Assembly (NCBI GenBank): GCA_963778945.1
Contig: CAVZWL010000014.1
Coordinates: 124,001 to 188,000 of the forward strand
Direction: 5' to 3'
Source: Fen-1254 sp963778945
GTDB lineage: Bacteria > Bacteroidota > Ignavibacteria > UBA10030
DNA length: 64,000 bases
The notes under the pieces were generated by a model. That model was not told where the DNA came from and made no database searches. It saw nothing but the letters and a program-made list of their open reading frames with translations. This document shows, in pieces, positions 36,709 through 46,710 of this stretch. Each line of letters opens with the position of its first letter. Position 1 is the first letter of the stretch. The position numbers and the translations under genes were made by a program.

Positions 36709-36717
36709 ATCCGAGCC

Positions 36718-37417
36718 TCATAAGGTTTTGTTTAATCGCGTGCCGAAAATTGCCGTTCCTATTCTGATCATCGTTGCACCTTCTTCGATCGCCACTTCAA
36801 AATCATGCGACATTCCCATCGAGAGATGCTCCATAAAAATATTTTCAATTGCTTCTTTTTCAACTGCCCGCTTTACATCCGCCAAACGCCTGAAAGAGGA
36901 ACGTGCTTTTTCCGGATTATCTGAGAACGGCCCCATCGTCATCAAACCGCAGACCCTGAGGTTCCGGAATTTTGAAAGCAGCCGGGCAAGTTCGATTGTT
37001 TTTTCCGGAGCAACACCCTCTTTGGTCGCCTCGTCGGTTGTATGTACCTCAATAAAGACGTCCTGCACTCTCCCCGCTCGCTCGGCCCGTTTGGAGATTT
37101 CCTCGCCGAGTCGCGCATCATCGACCGAGTGAATGAGATGCACGTATTCGGCTATATATTTTACCTTGTTCGACTGAAGATGGCCGATAAAATGCCAGCG
37201 GAACGAAGCATCACTCAACCCGTTTTTTTTTCAGGTTCAATTCCTGAACATAATTTTCACCGAAATCATAAATACCGCACTCTACCGCTTGCCTTATACG
37301 ATCCGGCGAAACAGTCTTTGAAACGGCAATGAGCTGAATTTCGCCGCTCTTGCGGCCGCATCTGCTGCAAGCCATTTGGATGCGTTCGCGCAAGCTTCGT
37401 ATATTCTCAGCAATCAT
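36718..37417 (-). CDS. yggS: PLP homeostasis protein YggS/PROSC (YlmE), with one frameshift
   Basis: Pyridoxal 5'-phosphate-binding protein of the alanine racemase N-terminal fold that buffers PLP. The PLP lysine is in LIAVSKTVSPD; GENYVQEL, WHFIGHLQSNK and LSMGMSHDFEVAIEEGATMI are family hallmarks. The frame changes at 37222 inside a run of nine T (plus strand). Eight would restore the gene through NGLSDASFRWHFIGHLQ. The rejoined length is about 232 residues. It heads the divIVA-ileS-lspA run as ylmE does in Bacillus. Confidence 0.92.
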
Positions 37418-37560
37418 TTTTTATCATAAAAATTAAATGTACTCCAATAATCGGCGAAAATCAATGAAGTCCGGCTTGGCTTCAAATCATTGTTCTGTTT
37501 TCTTGACTTACACTCTGGATTTTATTTTATTATGGTATAAAGAGTCTAAAGGCGAGTTGC

Positions 37561-38976
37561 ATGTCTCATTACGATGATTTCGACGATAACGAGTCCCATC
37601 CGCAGTCTTCCGAGCAATCAGAAGAAGCTGTTCGGCGTTTTCGCGAACTTATTAAAACCGGACAGAAAGATATCAACAATCCGGATGCCCTGGAAGAAAT
37701 CATTCAGTTTTATTTTTTTCACGAAAAATTCGACGAAGCGCTCATGTACGTCGAAAGGCTTCTTTCGTTTCAGCCTTTCAATTCGGACGCACTGCAGCGC
37801 AAAGGCATGATTCTGAACAATCTGACCCGCTATGAAGATGCGCTCGAATGTTTCAAACGCGCGATAAGCCTGAATCCGGCCGATACTGAAATTTATGTCA
37901 ATCAGGGAATCGCATTTGATAACGTCAACAAAGTCGAAGAAGCAATGGCATCTTTCGACAAGGCTATCGCACTCGACCCGATGCACAGTGATGCACTGTT
38001 TCACAAAGCAGTAACGCTGGAAAAAGTAGAAAAATTTGAAGAAGCGATCAATTTATTCAAAAACGTGCTGCATATCGATCCGGAACATCCTGAAGTCTGG
38101 TACGAAATGGGATATTGCTACGATTATATGGACAAACCGGAGGACTCCATACGCTGCTATGATGAACATATCAACCGTGATCCGTTCAATTTTAATGCAT
38201 GGTACAACCGGGGTATCGTCCAGAATCGAATCGGAAAATTTCAAGAATCTATTGCGAGCTATGAATACGCCCTTGCCATCAAAGAAGACTTTCCTTCTGC
38301 ATTATTCAACATGGGAAACGCCTATGCCAACCTGGGCAAATTGCAAGAGGCAATAAAATGCTTTAAGGCGACGATCGAATTTGATCCCAAGGATTATGCT
38401 GCATGGCACAATCTTGGAAATGCCTACGAAGAAATGCAGCAATATACGGATGCTATTTTCCATTACTCTCAGGCACTTCGATATAATGCAGAACATCACG
38501 AATCGTATTTCGGAAGAGGATGCTGCTATGACGCCCTGGGAAAGCTGCCGGAAGCATTGAAAGACTATCGAAAGGCCGCCAGTTTGCAGCCTTCATTTCC
38601 CGAGTATTGGTATGCCTGTGCTGATGCGGAATACAACTCAGACCATAGAGATATTGCGCTTCAATATTATGAAAAAGTGACTCAATTGGAGCCAAAGAAC
38701 TATGAAGCATGGTTTGATTATGGAGACACATTGGTCGAAACCGGGAATTATAAGGGCGGTATTATCGCACTTGAACAGTCAATCAAGTTGAACCAAAAGT
38801 TCGGTCTGTCCCATTTTAGCAGGGCAAAAGCTCTTGCCGGATTGGATCGATTTGAAGAAGCCGCGAATGAATTTTCCGCTTCATTTAAAATTTCACCCGA
38901 ATTACGAAGTGAGTTTTTAGCTATTTTCCCGAAGCTTGCTTCATGGCGCTGGTTTATGAAATTTATCAATCGTTAG
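37561..38976 (+). CDS. Tetratricopeptide repeat protein
   Basis: 471 residues made almost entirely of about 12 TPR units of 34 residues, for example YEDALECFKRAISLNPADTE and VEEAMASFDKAIALDPMHSD. There is no signal peptide or membrane segment, so it is likely a cytoplasmic scaffold. An acidic N-terminus (DDFDDNESHPQSSEQSEE) precedes the repeats. It is divergent from yggS and precedes aroE by 51 bp. The partner is unknown. Confidence 0.9.
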   Translation: MSHYDDFDDNESHPQSSEQSEEAVRRFRELIKTGQKDINNPDALEEIIQFYFFHEKFDEALMYVERLLSFQPFNSDALQRKGMILNNLTRYEDALECFKRAISLNPADTEIYVNQGIAFDNVNKVEEAMASFDKAIALDPMHSDALFHKAVTLEKVEKFEEAINLFKNVLHIDPEHPEVWYEMGYCYDYMDKPEDSIRCYDEHINRDPFNFNAWYNRGIVQNRIGKFQESIASYEYALAIKEDFPSALFNMGNAYANLGKLQEAIKCFKATIEFDPKDYAAWHNLGNAYEEMQQYTDAIFHYSQALRYNAEHHESYFGRGCCYDALGKLPEALKDYRKAASLQPSFPEYWYACADAEYNSDHRDIALQYYEKVTQLEPKNYEAWFDYGDTLVETGNYKGGIIALEQSIKLNQKFGLSHFSRAKALAGLDRFEEAANEFSASFKISPELRSEFLAIFPKLASWRWFMKFINR

Positions 38977-39027
38977 GCCTATCGCATTTGTAATAAAAGA
39001 CTTAACTACTGTCGCTTAAACTTTTCT

Positions 39028-39871
39028 ATGCAAAAATTTGCCATCATAGGTCATCCCATCAAACAGACACTTTCTCCAGTTATGCATAATGCTGGTTTTG
39101 GCCTTTTGGGATTAAACTGCAGATATGAGGCTATTGATGTTCCATTTGACAGACTTCTTTTGATTCTTCCGGAACTTGTAAACCAAGGATTTTCCGGTTT
39201 TAATGTGACAATTCCTTTTAAAGAACAAGTCCAGCCGCTGCTTACAACCATCAGTCTCGAAGCGCAAGCAAGCGGTGCAGTTAATACGATTCACGTTCGC
39301 GAAGATGGATGGTTTGGATACAATACCGATATTATAGGTGTTTTCAAAACTTTAGAACCTTATCAATCGCAAATCGATCAAAACGAAGTTTTAGTCCTCG
39401 GAGCCGGCGGAGCATCGCGCGCGATGCATTTATGTGCTGACACGCCACTTTAATCCAGCCCGAATTATCGTTGGAGGCCGGTCTATACAAAAGACGAATG
39501 TTCTTTTATCTAACTTTAGAGCAAATTCTCAAATTCCTCTCGATTCTGTTGATTTCAATCCCCATAAGTTAAATAATTACATCAGCACTTCGAAGGTCAT
39601 TATAAACACAACGCCGATCGGAATGTTTCCCAATATAGATGAATCTCCATTGCCCCCGAATGCGCCGCTGCGGAAAGAACATTTACTTTTCGATGCAATA
39701 TATCGTCCTCTTCAGACAAAATTTCTAAAAGAAGGAGCATCCGCTGGAGCTGCAACCCTTGATGGATTGACCATGTTTATTTATCAAGGAGCTGAATCCT
39801 TTAGAATATGGACCGGCTGCGATCTGCCCATCGATAAGATTCGCCAAATACTCACTGCACATCTCTCTTGA
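39028..39871 (+). CDS. aroE: Shikimate dehydrogenase, with one frameshift
   Basis: NADPH-dependent reduction of 3-dehydroshikimate in aromatic amino-acid synthesis. Motifs: HPIKQTLSPVMHN at the shikimate site, GFNVTIPFKEQV with the catalytic lysine, GYNTDIIGV and LVLGAGGASRA of the cofactor loop. The frame changes near 39430, just after that loop, and resumes as VLTRHFNPARIIVGGRS through INTTPIGMFP to DGLTMFIYQGAESFRIW. The rejoined length is about 281 residues, normal for AroE. A single extra base explains it. Confidence 0.92.
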
Positions 39872-40114
39872 TCTGTCCCTTTTATTAAACTAAAGAAACG
39901 ACCTCTTTCTGCGGTAGAGAGAAACGGTTTGAATACACTTTTATTGACTTCTGCTTTTACTTTTTTCCAGATTGAAAACGTGTCTCAAAAAAACGATGTA
40001 TTTCTTCATAAATTTAGGCCGTTTTAATGCCACCTTGAAAAAACCTTTTTTAATTTACTCCGTTATGAAAATCTCGCGAGTTAAATAAGAAGGAATATTT
40101 TTAATATCATTTCA
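39872..40114. other. Intergenic region before rplU, AT-rich
   Basis: About 240 bp after aroE, without an open frame that looks coding. It is rich in A/T tracts and leads into the rplU promoter. Confidence 0.6.
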
Positions 40115-40143
40115 TTGACTTTTGCTCCATTATTAAGTACATT
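40115..40143 (+). promoter_or_regulatory. Likely sigma-70-type promoter of rplU-rpmA
   Basis: TTGACT (40115-40120), 17 bases, then TACATT (40138-40143). The spacing is ideal and rplU starts about 35 bp after the expected transcription start. Confidence 0.45.
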
Positions 40144-40183
40144 TATTGATATTAAAATAAATGCTTAGAATTTGAGGAATCCA

Positions 40184-40493
40184 ATGTTTGCAGTAGTGGA
40201 AATTGCAGGTACACAGGTTACAGTTGCCCCTAATACTAAAATTTTCGTCCCCCGGCTGGAATCGGAAATAGGAACCACCATTAAATTCGATAAAGTTCTT
40301 CTTAAAAATGACGATAAAAACACAGCCGTTGGATCTCCTTTTATTTCCGAGCTCTTTTATCGAAGCAAAAGTCCTGAAACATATCAAGGACGGCACAGTT
40401 ATCGTGCTGAAAAAGAAAAAACGGAAAGGCTATCGAGTCCGCAATGGGCATCGACAGCAATACACGGAAATTGAAATTACAAAAGTAGAATAA
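40184..40493 (+). CDS. rplU: 50S ribosomal protein L21, with one frameshift
   Basis: Begins MFAVVEIAGTQVTVAPNTK, with GAGG 8 bases upstream of the ATG at 40184. The first frame runs to about 40345 and the C-terminal half continues in another frame as FIEAKVLKHIKDGTVIVLKK and GYRVRNGHRQQYTEI, the standard L21 signature. The rejoined length is 102 residues. L21 binds 23S rRNA domain VI and is essential in most bacteria, so the break is almost surely an artefact. It precedes rpmA by 18 bp, the universal order. Confidence 0.93.
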
Positions 40494-40511
40494 AGAGTTG
40501 GAGGTTTTACA

Positions 40512-40775
40512 ATGGCTCATAAAAAAGGTGCTGGAAGCACTAAAAATGGCCGCGAGAGCAATGCGCAACGTCTTGGTATCAAACGATTCGGCGGACAAAC
40601 GGTTTTGGCCGGCAATATCTTAGTACGTCAACGCGGAACAAAATTTCATCCGGGTCTTAATGTAGGCATCGGGAGCGATGATACTCTTTTCGCCTTGACA
40701 AACGGTGATTGTAAAATTTGAACGCGTCGGTAAATTAAGGCAAAAAGTAAGCATTTTGCCGTGCAGCGTAAACTC
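40512..40775 (+). CDS. rpmA: 50S ribosomal protein L27, frameshifted near its end
   Basis: Starts MAHKKGAGSTKNGRESNAQR and continues KFHPGLNVGIGSDDTLFALT, all classic L27. An indel near 40706 shifts the frame; the next frame gives VIVKFERVGKLRQKVSI, as expected. The final residues are unclear because no stop precedes the terminator in that frame, so a second indel near 40765 is likely. The expected length is about 85 residues, giving an end near 40775, so the stop position is approximate. L27 sits at the peptidyl transferase centre. Confidence 0.88.
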
Positions 40776-40790
40776 AAGAAAGAACCCTTT

Positions 40791-40825
40791 AACCTCCCTT
40801 CCTCAAAGATGCGGAGGTTTTTTTT
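40791..40825 (+). terminator. Rho-independent terminator of rplU-rpmA
   Basis: AACCTCC (40791-40797) pairs with GGAGGTT (40813-40819) and is followed by eight T. It ends the ribosomal protein operon before mdh. Confidence 0.85.
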
Positions 40826-40960
40826 GCGTTGTCCGCCTGAGGGAAAACATCTCCTCGAAGCAGGAATTTCTTTCCCGAATTATCGTGTTCTATAATCAAG
40901 CGGCTTATGAATAAAAATTCTCTCTTATTTTAAGGTGTTCGACTAAACTTGGAGGAACAG

Positions 40961-41885
40961 ATGAAAATTACGGTCATCGGAGCGGGAAATGTCGGAGCTA
41001 CTGCGGCACAGCGCATTACCGACAAAGGACTTGCCAACGAAGTTATTTTGGTTGATGTCGTTGACGGTCTTGCGCAAGGAAAAGCGCTCGATATTTACGA
41101 ATCCTCTCCTATTGAAAAATCGGATACAAGAATTATCGGAACCACAAGTTACGGCCCAACAGCAAATTCGGATATTGTGCTTATTACTGCCGGAATTGCG
41201 CGAAAGCCCGGTATGAGCCGGGACGATCTTCAGAATACAAATGCAAGCATCGTTAAACTCTGCACAGAACAGATTATTGCATATTCTCCGAACGCTCTTA
41301 TTCTCGTGGTATCCAACCCGCTGGATGTTATGACTTATGTCGCATTAAAGGTCAGCAATTTACCGCGGCATCGCGTCATCGGCATGGCCGGCGTATCTGG
41401 ATTCTGCCAGATTCCGCTCGTTTATTGCACTCGAATATGGCGTCTCGGTCGAGGATGTCGATGCATTCGTTCTCGGCGGACATGGTGATTCTATGGTTCC
41501 TCTTCCCCGCTACTCGAACATCGGCGGTATTCCGCTGCCCGATCTTATGGATAAGGAAACAATAGACCGGCTGGTCAAGCGGACCAGAGACGGAGGGATT
41601 GAAATTGTGAACCATCTTAAAACCGGCAGCGCATATTATGCCCCCTCTGCTTCTGCTGTCCAAATGATCGAAGCAATTGTTAAAGACAGAAAAAGAATAC
41701 TTCCAGGAGCTGTTTTCCTCCAGGGAGAATATGGTATTCAAGACACCGTTGTCGGTGTTCCGATAAAATTAGGCAAAAATGGAGTCGAGGAAATAATTCA
41801 AATAAAATTGACACCGGAAGAAAAAGAGCAGCTCGCAAATTCTGCTGCGGATGTCAAATCCAATATAGCGAAACTGAATTTTTGA
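40961..41885 (+). CDS. mdh: Malate dehydrogenase (LDH-like), with one frameshift
   Basis: NAD-dependent oxidation of malate to oxaloacetate in the TCA cycle. The Rossmann motif is VIGAGNVGATAAQRI, the substrate loop is ARKPGMSRDDL, and VVSNPLDVMTY is typical of the LDH-like MDH group. An extra base near 41397 shifts the frame; correcting it gives GVLDSARFRSFIALEYGVSV and then VLGGHGDSMVPLPRYS with the catalytic histidine. Rejoined length is about 308 residues. I start at the ATG at 40961, with GGAGG 6 bases upstream. Confidence 0.93.
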
Positions 41886-41953
41886 TTCGATTGTATAAAC
41901 AAGATTTTCTCTTAAAGCGTAAGAACTATACTTAAGAACTATACTGTAGAAAT

Positions 41954-42181
41954 TTGACCGGGGAGCGGCGGATACAAATATTTTTCCTATGCCTTCGCGG
42001 ATTCGCATATCAGAAAACGCACAGGTTGCAGAGACTGATCACTGAACAACGTTTCATGGAGCGATGTCTTGAGCACGTGTCCGGCGATCAAGAGCGCAGT
42101 ATACCGGAAATAACCCGCATGGCCGCAAGCAAGGGGATGTTCATACTAAATGCGACGTGTCTTGCGCAGAAAATCATTTGA
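41954..42181 (+). CDS. Unassigned small open frame
   Basis: 75 codons from a TTG, ending QRFMERCLEHVSGDQERS...CLAQKII. The second half has coding-like codon use, but the start lacks a clear ribosome-binding site and the first part does not look like a natural N-terminus. It could be a remnant or a fragment of a frameshifted gene. No family recognised. Confidence 0.2.
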   Translation: MTGERRIQIFFLCLRGFAYQKTHRLQRLITEQRFMERCLEHVSGDQERSIPEITRMAASKGMFILNATCLAQKII

Positions 42182-42189
42182 AAATACCG

Positions 42190-42591
42190 GAATGCGGAAA
42201 AGATTCGATCCTTGTTTATTATGTCCGTCTCGCTTCATTTTTTTGACTCTCTGAGAAAGCCGCCTGTCTTAATAGATGCGGCGTCAGCAATTCTTACAAC
42301 TTACCGATTGTCTTATTTTGTCTTTTCTTTTTTATTACAATTTCGCCGGCGTCATCGATTGCATCGTTAGCCTCTCCGTTTGATTTTTTTCCATCAGACA
42401 AACTTTTTGACTCGGAGAAAAAAAATTATAAAATAAGTAATTTTTTCGGTTATTCATAGAAAAACACAGCTTATTAATGAATATATATTCTGTAAATTGC
42501 ATTTTATTTATCCATTATATATACTAATGCCGATGCGGTAGCATTATTTTTTTCCATTAATCTTTTCCAATCCATCTTTAAGGAGGACTCT
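42190..42591 (+). other. Long AT-rich leader upstream of the FadL-type porin
   Basis: About 400 bp without a gene. It contains poor hairpins (for example GCCGC/GCGGC near 42250) and long T and A tracts, with AAGGAGG seven bases before the porin ATG. The length suggests a regulated promoter or leader, but no known riboswitch is recognised. Confidence 0.5.
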
Positions 42592-43907
42592 ATGAATTTT
42601 TCAGCTCGATTTTTAGGATTGCTTGTCCTTGTCACTTTTCTTGCGACAGGAACATTATTCGCCGGAGGTTATCAATTGAATGAACAAAATGCCCGCGCGG
42701 TCGGTATGGGCGGTGCTTTTGCTGCAACTGCATCTGATCCTTCTGCAATATATTTCAATCCGGCAGGACTTGCATTCCAGGATGGTTTTAATGTTCTCGG
42801 CGGTATTAATTTTATTATTCCATCGACCACATTCACACCTGCAGCCAATTCCTACCTGCAGCCCATCATTGTTTCTACAAATCCTCAGGTCTTTACTCCC
42901 TTTAATATTTATGGATCGTACAAACTTAATGATAAGATTGTCGTTGGACTTGGAATTTATAATCCATTTGGATTGGGTACACAATGGCCTGATCAATGGG
43001 GACGAGCGTATATGAATCCGTTCGGTGCAAATTATCTCGGCAGCTCTTTGGCCATTAATTCGAGCATTGCAACATATTATTTCAATCCGACAATCGCATA
43101 TAAAATCAACGACAAATCTTTCCGTTGGTTTGGGAGTAAGTTATGTCTACTCAACCGTCGATATGACAAAAGCCATACCATTGGGTATTACTTGGTTTAT
43201 TTATCCCGCCCTTAACGGTTTTACCGGAGTCAATGAATTAAAAGGCACCGGAAATGGATTTAATGCAGATATCGGTATTATTTACAAGCCGATCGATAAA
43301 TTATCACTGGGATTATCATATAGGATAGAAACAGACATCGATTTTTCAGGAAATGCGACTTACACGAATATGAGCGCGCTTGCTCCCGCATTTCCCAATG
43401 GAACGGGAAAAGCAACACTTCCAATGCCGGGTAATTTATATTTCGGTGCAGCATATATGCTGTCGCCCGATCTGAGAATCGAATGTGACTTCCAATATGT
43501 CCAATGGTCTGCATACAATAAACTTCAGATCAATTTGCCCGCTCCCGTCGGCACTGAGACCTATGCAAAAAACTGGACGGACGAGCCTATTATCCGTCTT
43601 GGCGCAGAATATAAGGTAAATGAAAAGTGGACTTTCCGCTTTGGCGCAATCGAAGATTATTACACCGCAGCCTGTAAGCACGACCGAACCGATGCTCCCG
43701 GACGCAAACCGTACTGATATATCAGTCGGCTGCAGCAATAAGATTACTGATAAATTGTATGTCGACGTAGCTTATATGATTGTTTTGTTCGCTGATAAAA
43801 CTGCACAGGATCGTTTCCCGGGTGCAACAAACGGAACTGCGACAATTCCAGGCACGTACAGCAGCACTGCGAGCATTATCAGTGTAAATTTCGGTTATAG
43901 TTTCTAA
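42592..43907 (+). CDS. OmpP1/FadL/TodX outer-membrane transport protein, with two frameshifts
   Basis: Outer-membrane beta-barrel for uptake of long-chain fatty acids or other hydrophobic compounds. The signal peptide (ending LFA before GGYQLNEQ) is followed by the FadL hatch/N-terminal motif NARAVGMGGAFAATASDPSA and IYFNPAGLAF. Frames change near 43117 and near 43675. Between these come NLSVGLGVSYVYST and FNADIGIIYKPIDKLSLGLS, and the end is ASIISVNFGYSF with the terminal aromatic needed for barrel assembly. Rejoined length is about 438 residues. A strong terminator follows. Confidence 0.9.
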
Positions 43908-43926
43908 TATTCATCAGCGCTTCAAT

Positions 43927-43960
43927 AAAAAGCCCGATGAGACATCTCATCGGGCTTTTT
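43927..43960. terminator. Strong bidirectional terminator after the porin
   Basis: Perfect 11-bp stem AGCCCGATGAG (43931-43941) and CTCATCGGGCT (43946-43956) around a 4-nt loop, with A-run before and T-run after. It separates the plus-strand porin from the convergent minus-strand RsbW-like gene. Confidence 0.92.
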
Positions 43961-44030
43961 AGTTACTTGATTTCCGCTCGCTCTTTGACTTTATAAATCC
44001 CCTCACCCAAGCATAAATCCACTCTTTCCA

Positions 44031-44495
44031 CTATCTTTTTATACTCATTCTAATCAGCGATCCATTTTTAAGTTTTTTGAATTTCACGTCATCCATAAGC
44101 GAACGTATCAAGAAAACGCCACCGTCCGCTTTCCTTGAGCAAATTTCTCTCCTCAATCGGATTCGGCAGTTTTTCCGCTTCGAAACCGGTTCCGTTATCT
44201 TTTACTGTTATCGTAATGTTGTGAGCGTGTGACGCAGCATTTTATATTGACAATTTTTTTTTCATCTAATTTGTTTCCATGAATAATGGCGTTATTGACG
44301 GCTTCTGTAGTTACAATCAGCAATTTATAACACTGCTCTTGAGCAAGATGATTTTCCCTGCTCGAGCTTTTTGATAACAGCCTCGATTTTTCGCACTTCT
44401 TTCGGATTACTTTTACAATTTAATTCATATTTGATTCGGCTTCCTGTCATGATCTTCTTTTTTGCTGATTCGCTTTTTTCATAATTGCCCTGCAT
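44031..44495 (-). CDS. RsbW-like anti-sigma factor/serine kinase (HATPase_c_2), heavily frameshifted
   Basis: No single frame is long here, but joining minus-strand pieces across about three single-base shifts gives a coherent ~154-residue GHKL ATPase. The pieces in order are MTGSRIKYELNCKSNPKEVR, KLLIVTTEAVNNAIIHGNKL (N box), ITITVKDNGTGFEAEKLPNP (G1 box) and a G2-like FLIRSLMDDVKFKK. The start is probably the ATG at 44495, 9 bp after the end of the beta-CASP gene. Such kinases hold a sigma factor and phosphorylate an anti-anti-sigma partner; neither partner is in view. The dense breaks could also mean a real pseudogene. Confidence 0.75.
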
Positions 44496-44504
44496 AGAGA
44501 TTCT

Positions 44505-45906
44505 TTACAGCAGCTCGAATTTATCTCCGCGCCGGGGAATAACAATATTGCTGTAACCTATGCTCGGCCAATTTTGCTTTCAATTTTTCAGCTTGTTCAA
44601 TTTCGCCATGCACTAAAAATATTTCTTTTATTTTTGTCTTTATCTTCTTGCTCGTATATATCCGACAATTTCATCCTGTCCCGCGTGGGCAGAGAATGAA
44701 TTCAAAACTGCATATTTCTGCGTTCACTTTATGCACATCTCCGAAGATGGTCACTTCCGGTTGTTTTTCCACCAGCCGCCGTCCCAATGTATGTTCCGCC
44801 TGATAGCCGACGAAAAGGATGGTGTTCTGCGGATTTTCAATCGTATTTGCCAGGTGATGAACGACGCGACCGCCTTCGCACATTCCCGAAGCCGAAATGA
44901 TAACACATGAACTTTTCATATCGTTAAGTTTTTTCGATTCTTCGACAGTCCGTATATATTGAAGTCGTCGAAATCCGAATGGATCTTCGTGTGCGTGCAG
45001 GAGCTTCATCGTTTCTTCATCAAAACACTCCGGATGAAGCCGGAAAACATCGCTTGCGTTGACGGCCAGCGGACTGTCGATATAGATTGGAATCGTCGGC
45101 AGCCGGCTTTCATCAAATAATTCATGAAGCAAATAGACTACTTCCTGCGTACGACCGACACTAAACGAAGGAATCACGATTTTTCCGCTCCGTTCCGCCG
45201 TCCTTTGAATAACCTGGCAGAGTGAATCCTTCATTCCAGTGACCGGTTCATGAATTTTTCCCCCATAGGTACTCTCCGTGATGAGAAAATCGACGGGAGG
45301 CAGCGGCTGCGGATCCTTAATAATCGGCATGTTTTTTCTTCCAAGGTCGCCCGTAAATCCCACCAAGAATGTTTTACCCCTTTCTTCGATCTCCAGGAAG
45401 GTTACGGCAGAACCCAGAATATGTCCTGCATCGAAAAACGTAGCATGCACTCCATTGCAGACCTCAATGCGATGCTCATAACTAACGCTGACAAATTGCT
45501 GCAGAATATCGGTTACGTCAACTACATCATAGAGAGGCTGTATTGTGGGTTCATGCTTCTTAAGATGCTTCTTGTTGACATACTGAATATCCCGTTCTTG
45601 AATATACGCGCTGTCATAGAGCATGATATTGCAAAGATCGCGGGTTGCATCGGTCGTATACACCGGACCGTGGAATCCGTTTTTCATCAATCCCGGAAGG
45701 TTCCCGGAATGGTCGATATGTGCATGGGAAAGAATGACTGCATCTATTTTTGACGGATCGAATGGAAAATTCTTATTTCGTTCAAATGCTTCAGACCTTT
45801 TTCCTTGAAAAAGACCGCAATCGAGCAATAATTTGCTGCCGTTGACCGAAATGAGATGCATCGAGCCTGTTACGGTCTGTGCAGCGCCATAAAATTCAAA
45901 GACCAT
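44505..45906 (-). CDS. Beta-CASP metallo-beta-lactamase RNase (RNA-specificity domain), frameshifted C-terminus
   Basis: Starts MVFEFYGAAQTVTGSMHLIS with AAAGGAG upstream. The zinc motif is LSHAHIDHSGNLPG, followed by FDAGHILGSA and the beta-CASP region (IPSFSVGRTQEVVYLLHELF, SASGMCEGGRVVHHL). The C-terminal RNA-specificity domain begins HKVNAEICSF and then breaks. Other frames continue as NSFSAHAGQDEIVGYI, NIFLVHGEIEQAEKLKAKLA and GYSNIVIPRRGDKFELL, ending at 44505. Rejoined length is about 466 residues. These enzymes are exo- and endoribonucleases related to CPSF-73. Two or three single-base errors explain the tail. Confidence 0.9.
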
Positions 45907-45983
45907 TGCTTCTCCTTTTACCCATTTTTACAAAATGAAAGTAGCGAGAAGATTAAAAAAAAGCAAAAAACAAAATAACAGAA

Positions 45984-46012
45984 GTTCGTAGTGCGTGGTG
46001 CTGCGTCGAGTT
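45984..46012. repeat. Short heptamer array upstream of the beta-CASP gene
   Basis: Units GTTCGTA, GTGCGTG, GTGCTGC and GTCGAGT lie in the gap between ndk and the beta-CASP gene. The rest of the gap (45907-46158) shows no gene. Confidence 0.6.
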
Positions 46013-46158
46013 ATGATTTATAATCTCCTGTGCAGAAGGTCCGACAAGTTAACCGTTCCGACCGGAAACGTCCGGTATGTCCTTGCAATCTTATTCATGG
46101 CTGCAAAATAATTATTTTCAATTTCAGGACCAGAAGACTATGAACGAAGAATTTATTT

Positions 46159-46577
46159 TTAAACCAGTTCACTTTCAGCGAAAAAAAAGCGACTTCGAAT
46201 CTGCCATTTTCAGGAGAATCCGATCCATGCACGATATTCTCTCCTTTATTGTCCGCAAATAATTTTCGTATCGTGCCTGGCAAAGCATCTTTCGGGTCTG
46301 TCGCTCCGATCAATGTCCGGTAATCAGCGACAGCATTTTCTTTTTCAAGGGCTATTGGAACGCATGGTCCGCTTGTCATAAACTCCACAAGACCTTCATA
46401 AAAAGGACGTCCTTTATGCACCGCATAAAAGGCTTCCGCTTCTTCCTTTGTCAGTCTGATCTGTTTCATTCCGAGAATTTTAAATCCGTCTTTTTGAATT
46501 CTCAAAATGACTTCTCCCTGTAAATTTTTCCGGACACAATCCGGTTTTAGAATTGCCAATGTTCTTTCTGCTGCCAT
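46159..46577 (-). CDS. ndk: Nucleoside diphosphate kinase, with one frameshift
   Basis: Transfers the gamma phosphate between nucleoside triphosphates and diphosphates. Starts MAAERTLAILKPDCVRKNL, with the typical KPD motif; the catalytic His is in NIVHGSDSPENG. Near 46181 a run of eight T (minus strand) should be nine. Correcting it gives AFFFAESELV and a stop at 46159, for about 139 residues, the family norm. Uncorrected, the frame reads on into non-coding sequence. It follows sucD in the long minus-strand run after a 133-bp gap, with its own good ribosome-binding site. Confidence 0.93.
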
Positions 46578-46710
46578 AGGATTTTAACAGCTCCTTCTTC
46601 TAGTTATTGATTTTTCTTTTTCAAAATTTTAGACTTGTTGAAGTTTCGTTTTCCGGCGCATCGATGCACCTGAGATTTCCGCCTCTGGAGAACAGCGCGT
46701 TTTGTGGATT

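Noticed and set aside
36718..37417. Programmed frameshift in yggS at the T-run
   Set aside because: There is no known programmed frameshift in this family, and many unrelated genes in the window show similar single-base breaks.
40705..40914. Separate small gene after rpmA
   Set aside because: Its first residues (IVKFERVGKLRQKVSI) are the C-terminus of L27 and the rest runs through the terminator, so it is a frameshifted tail, not a gene.
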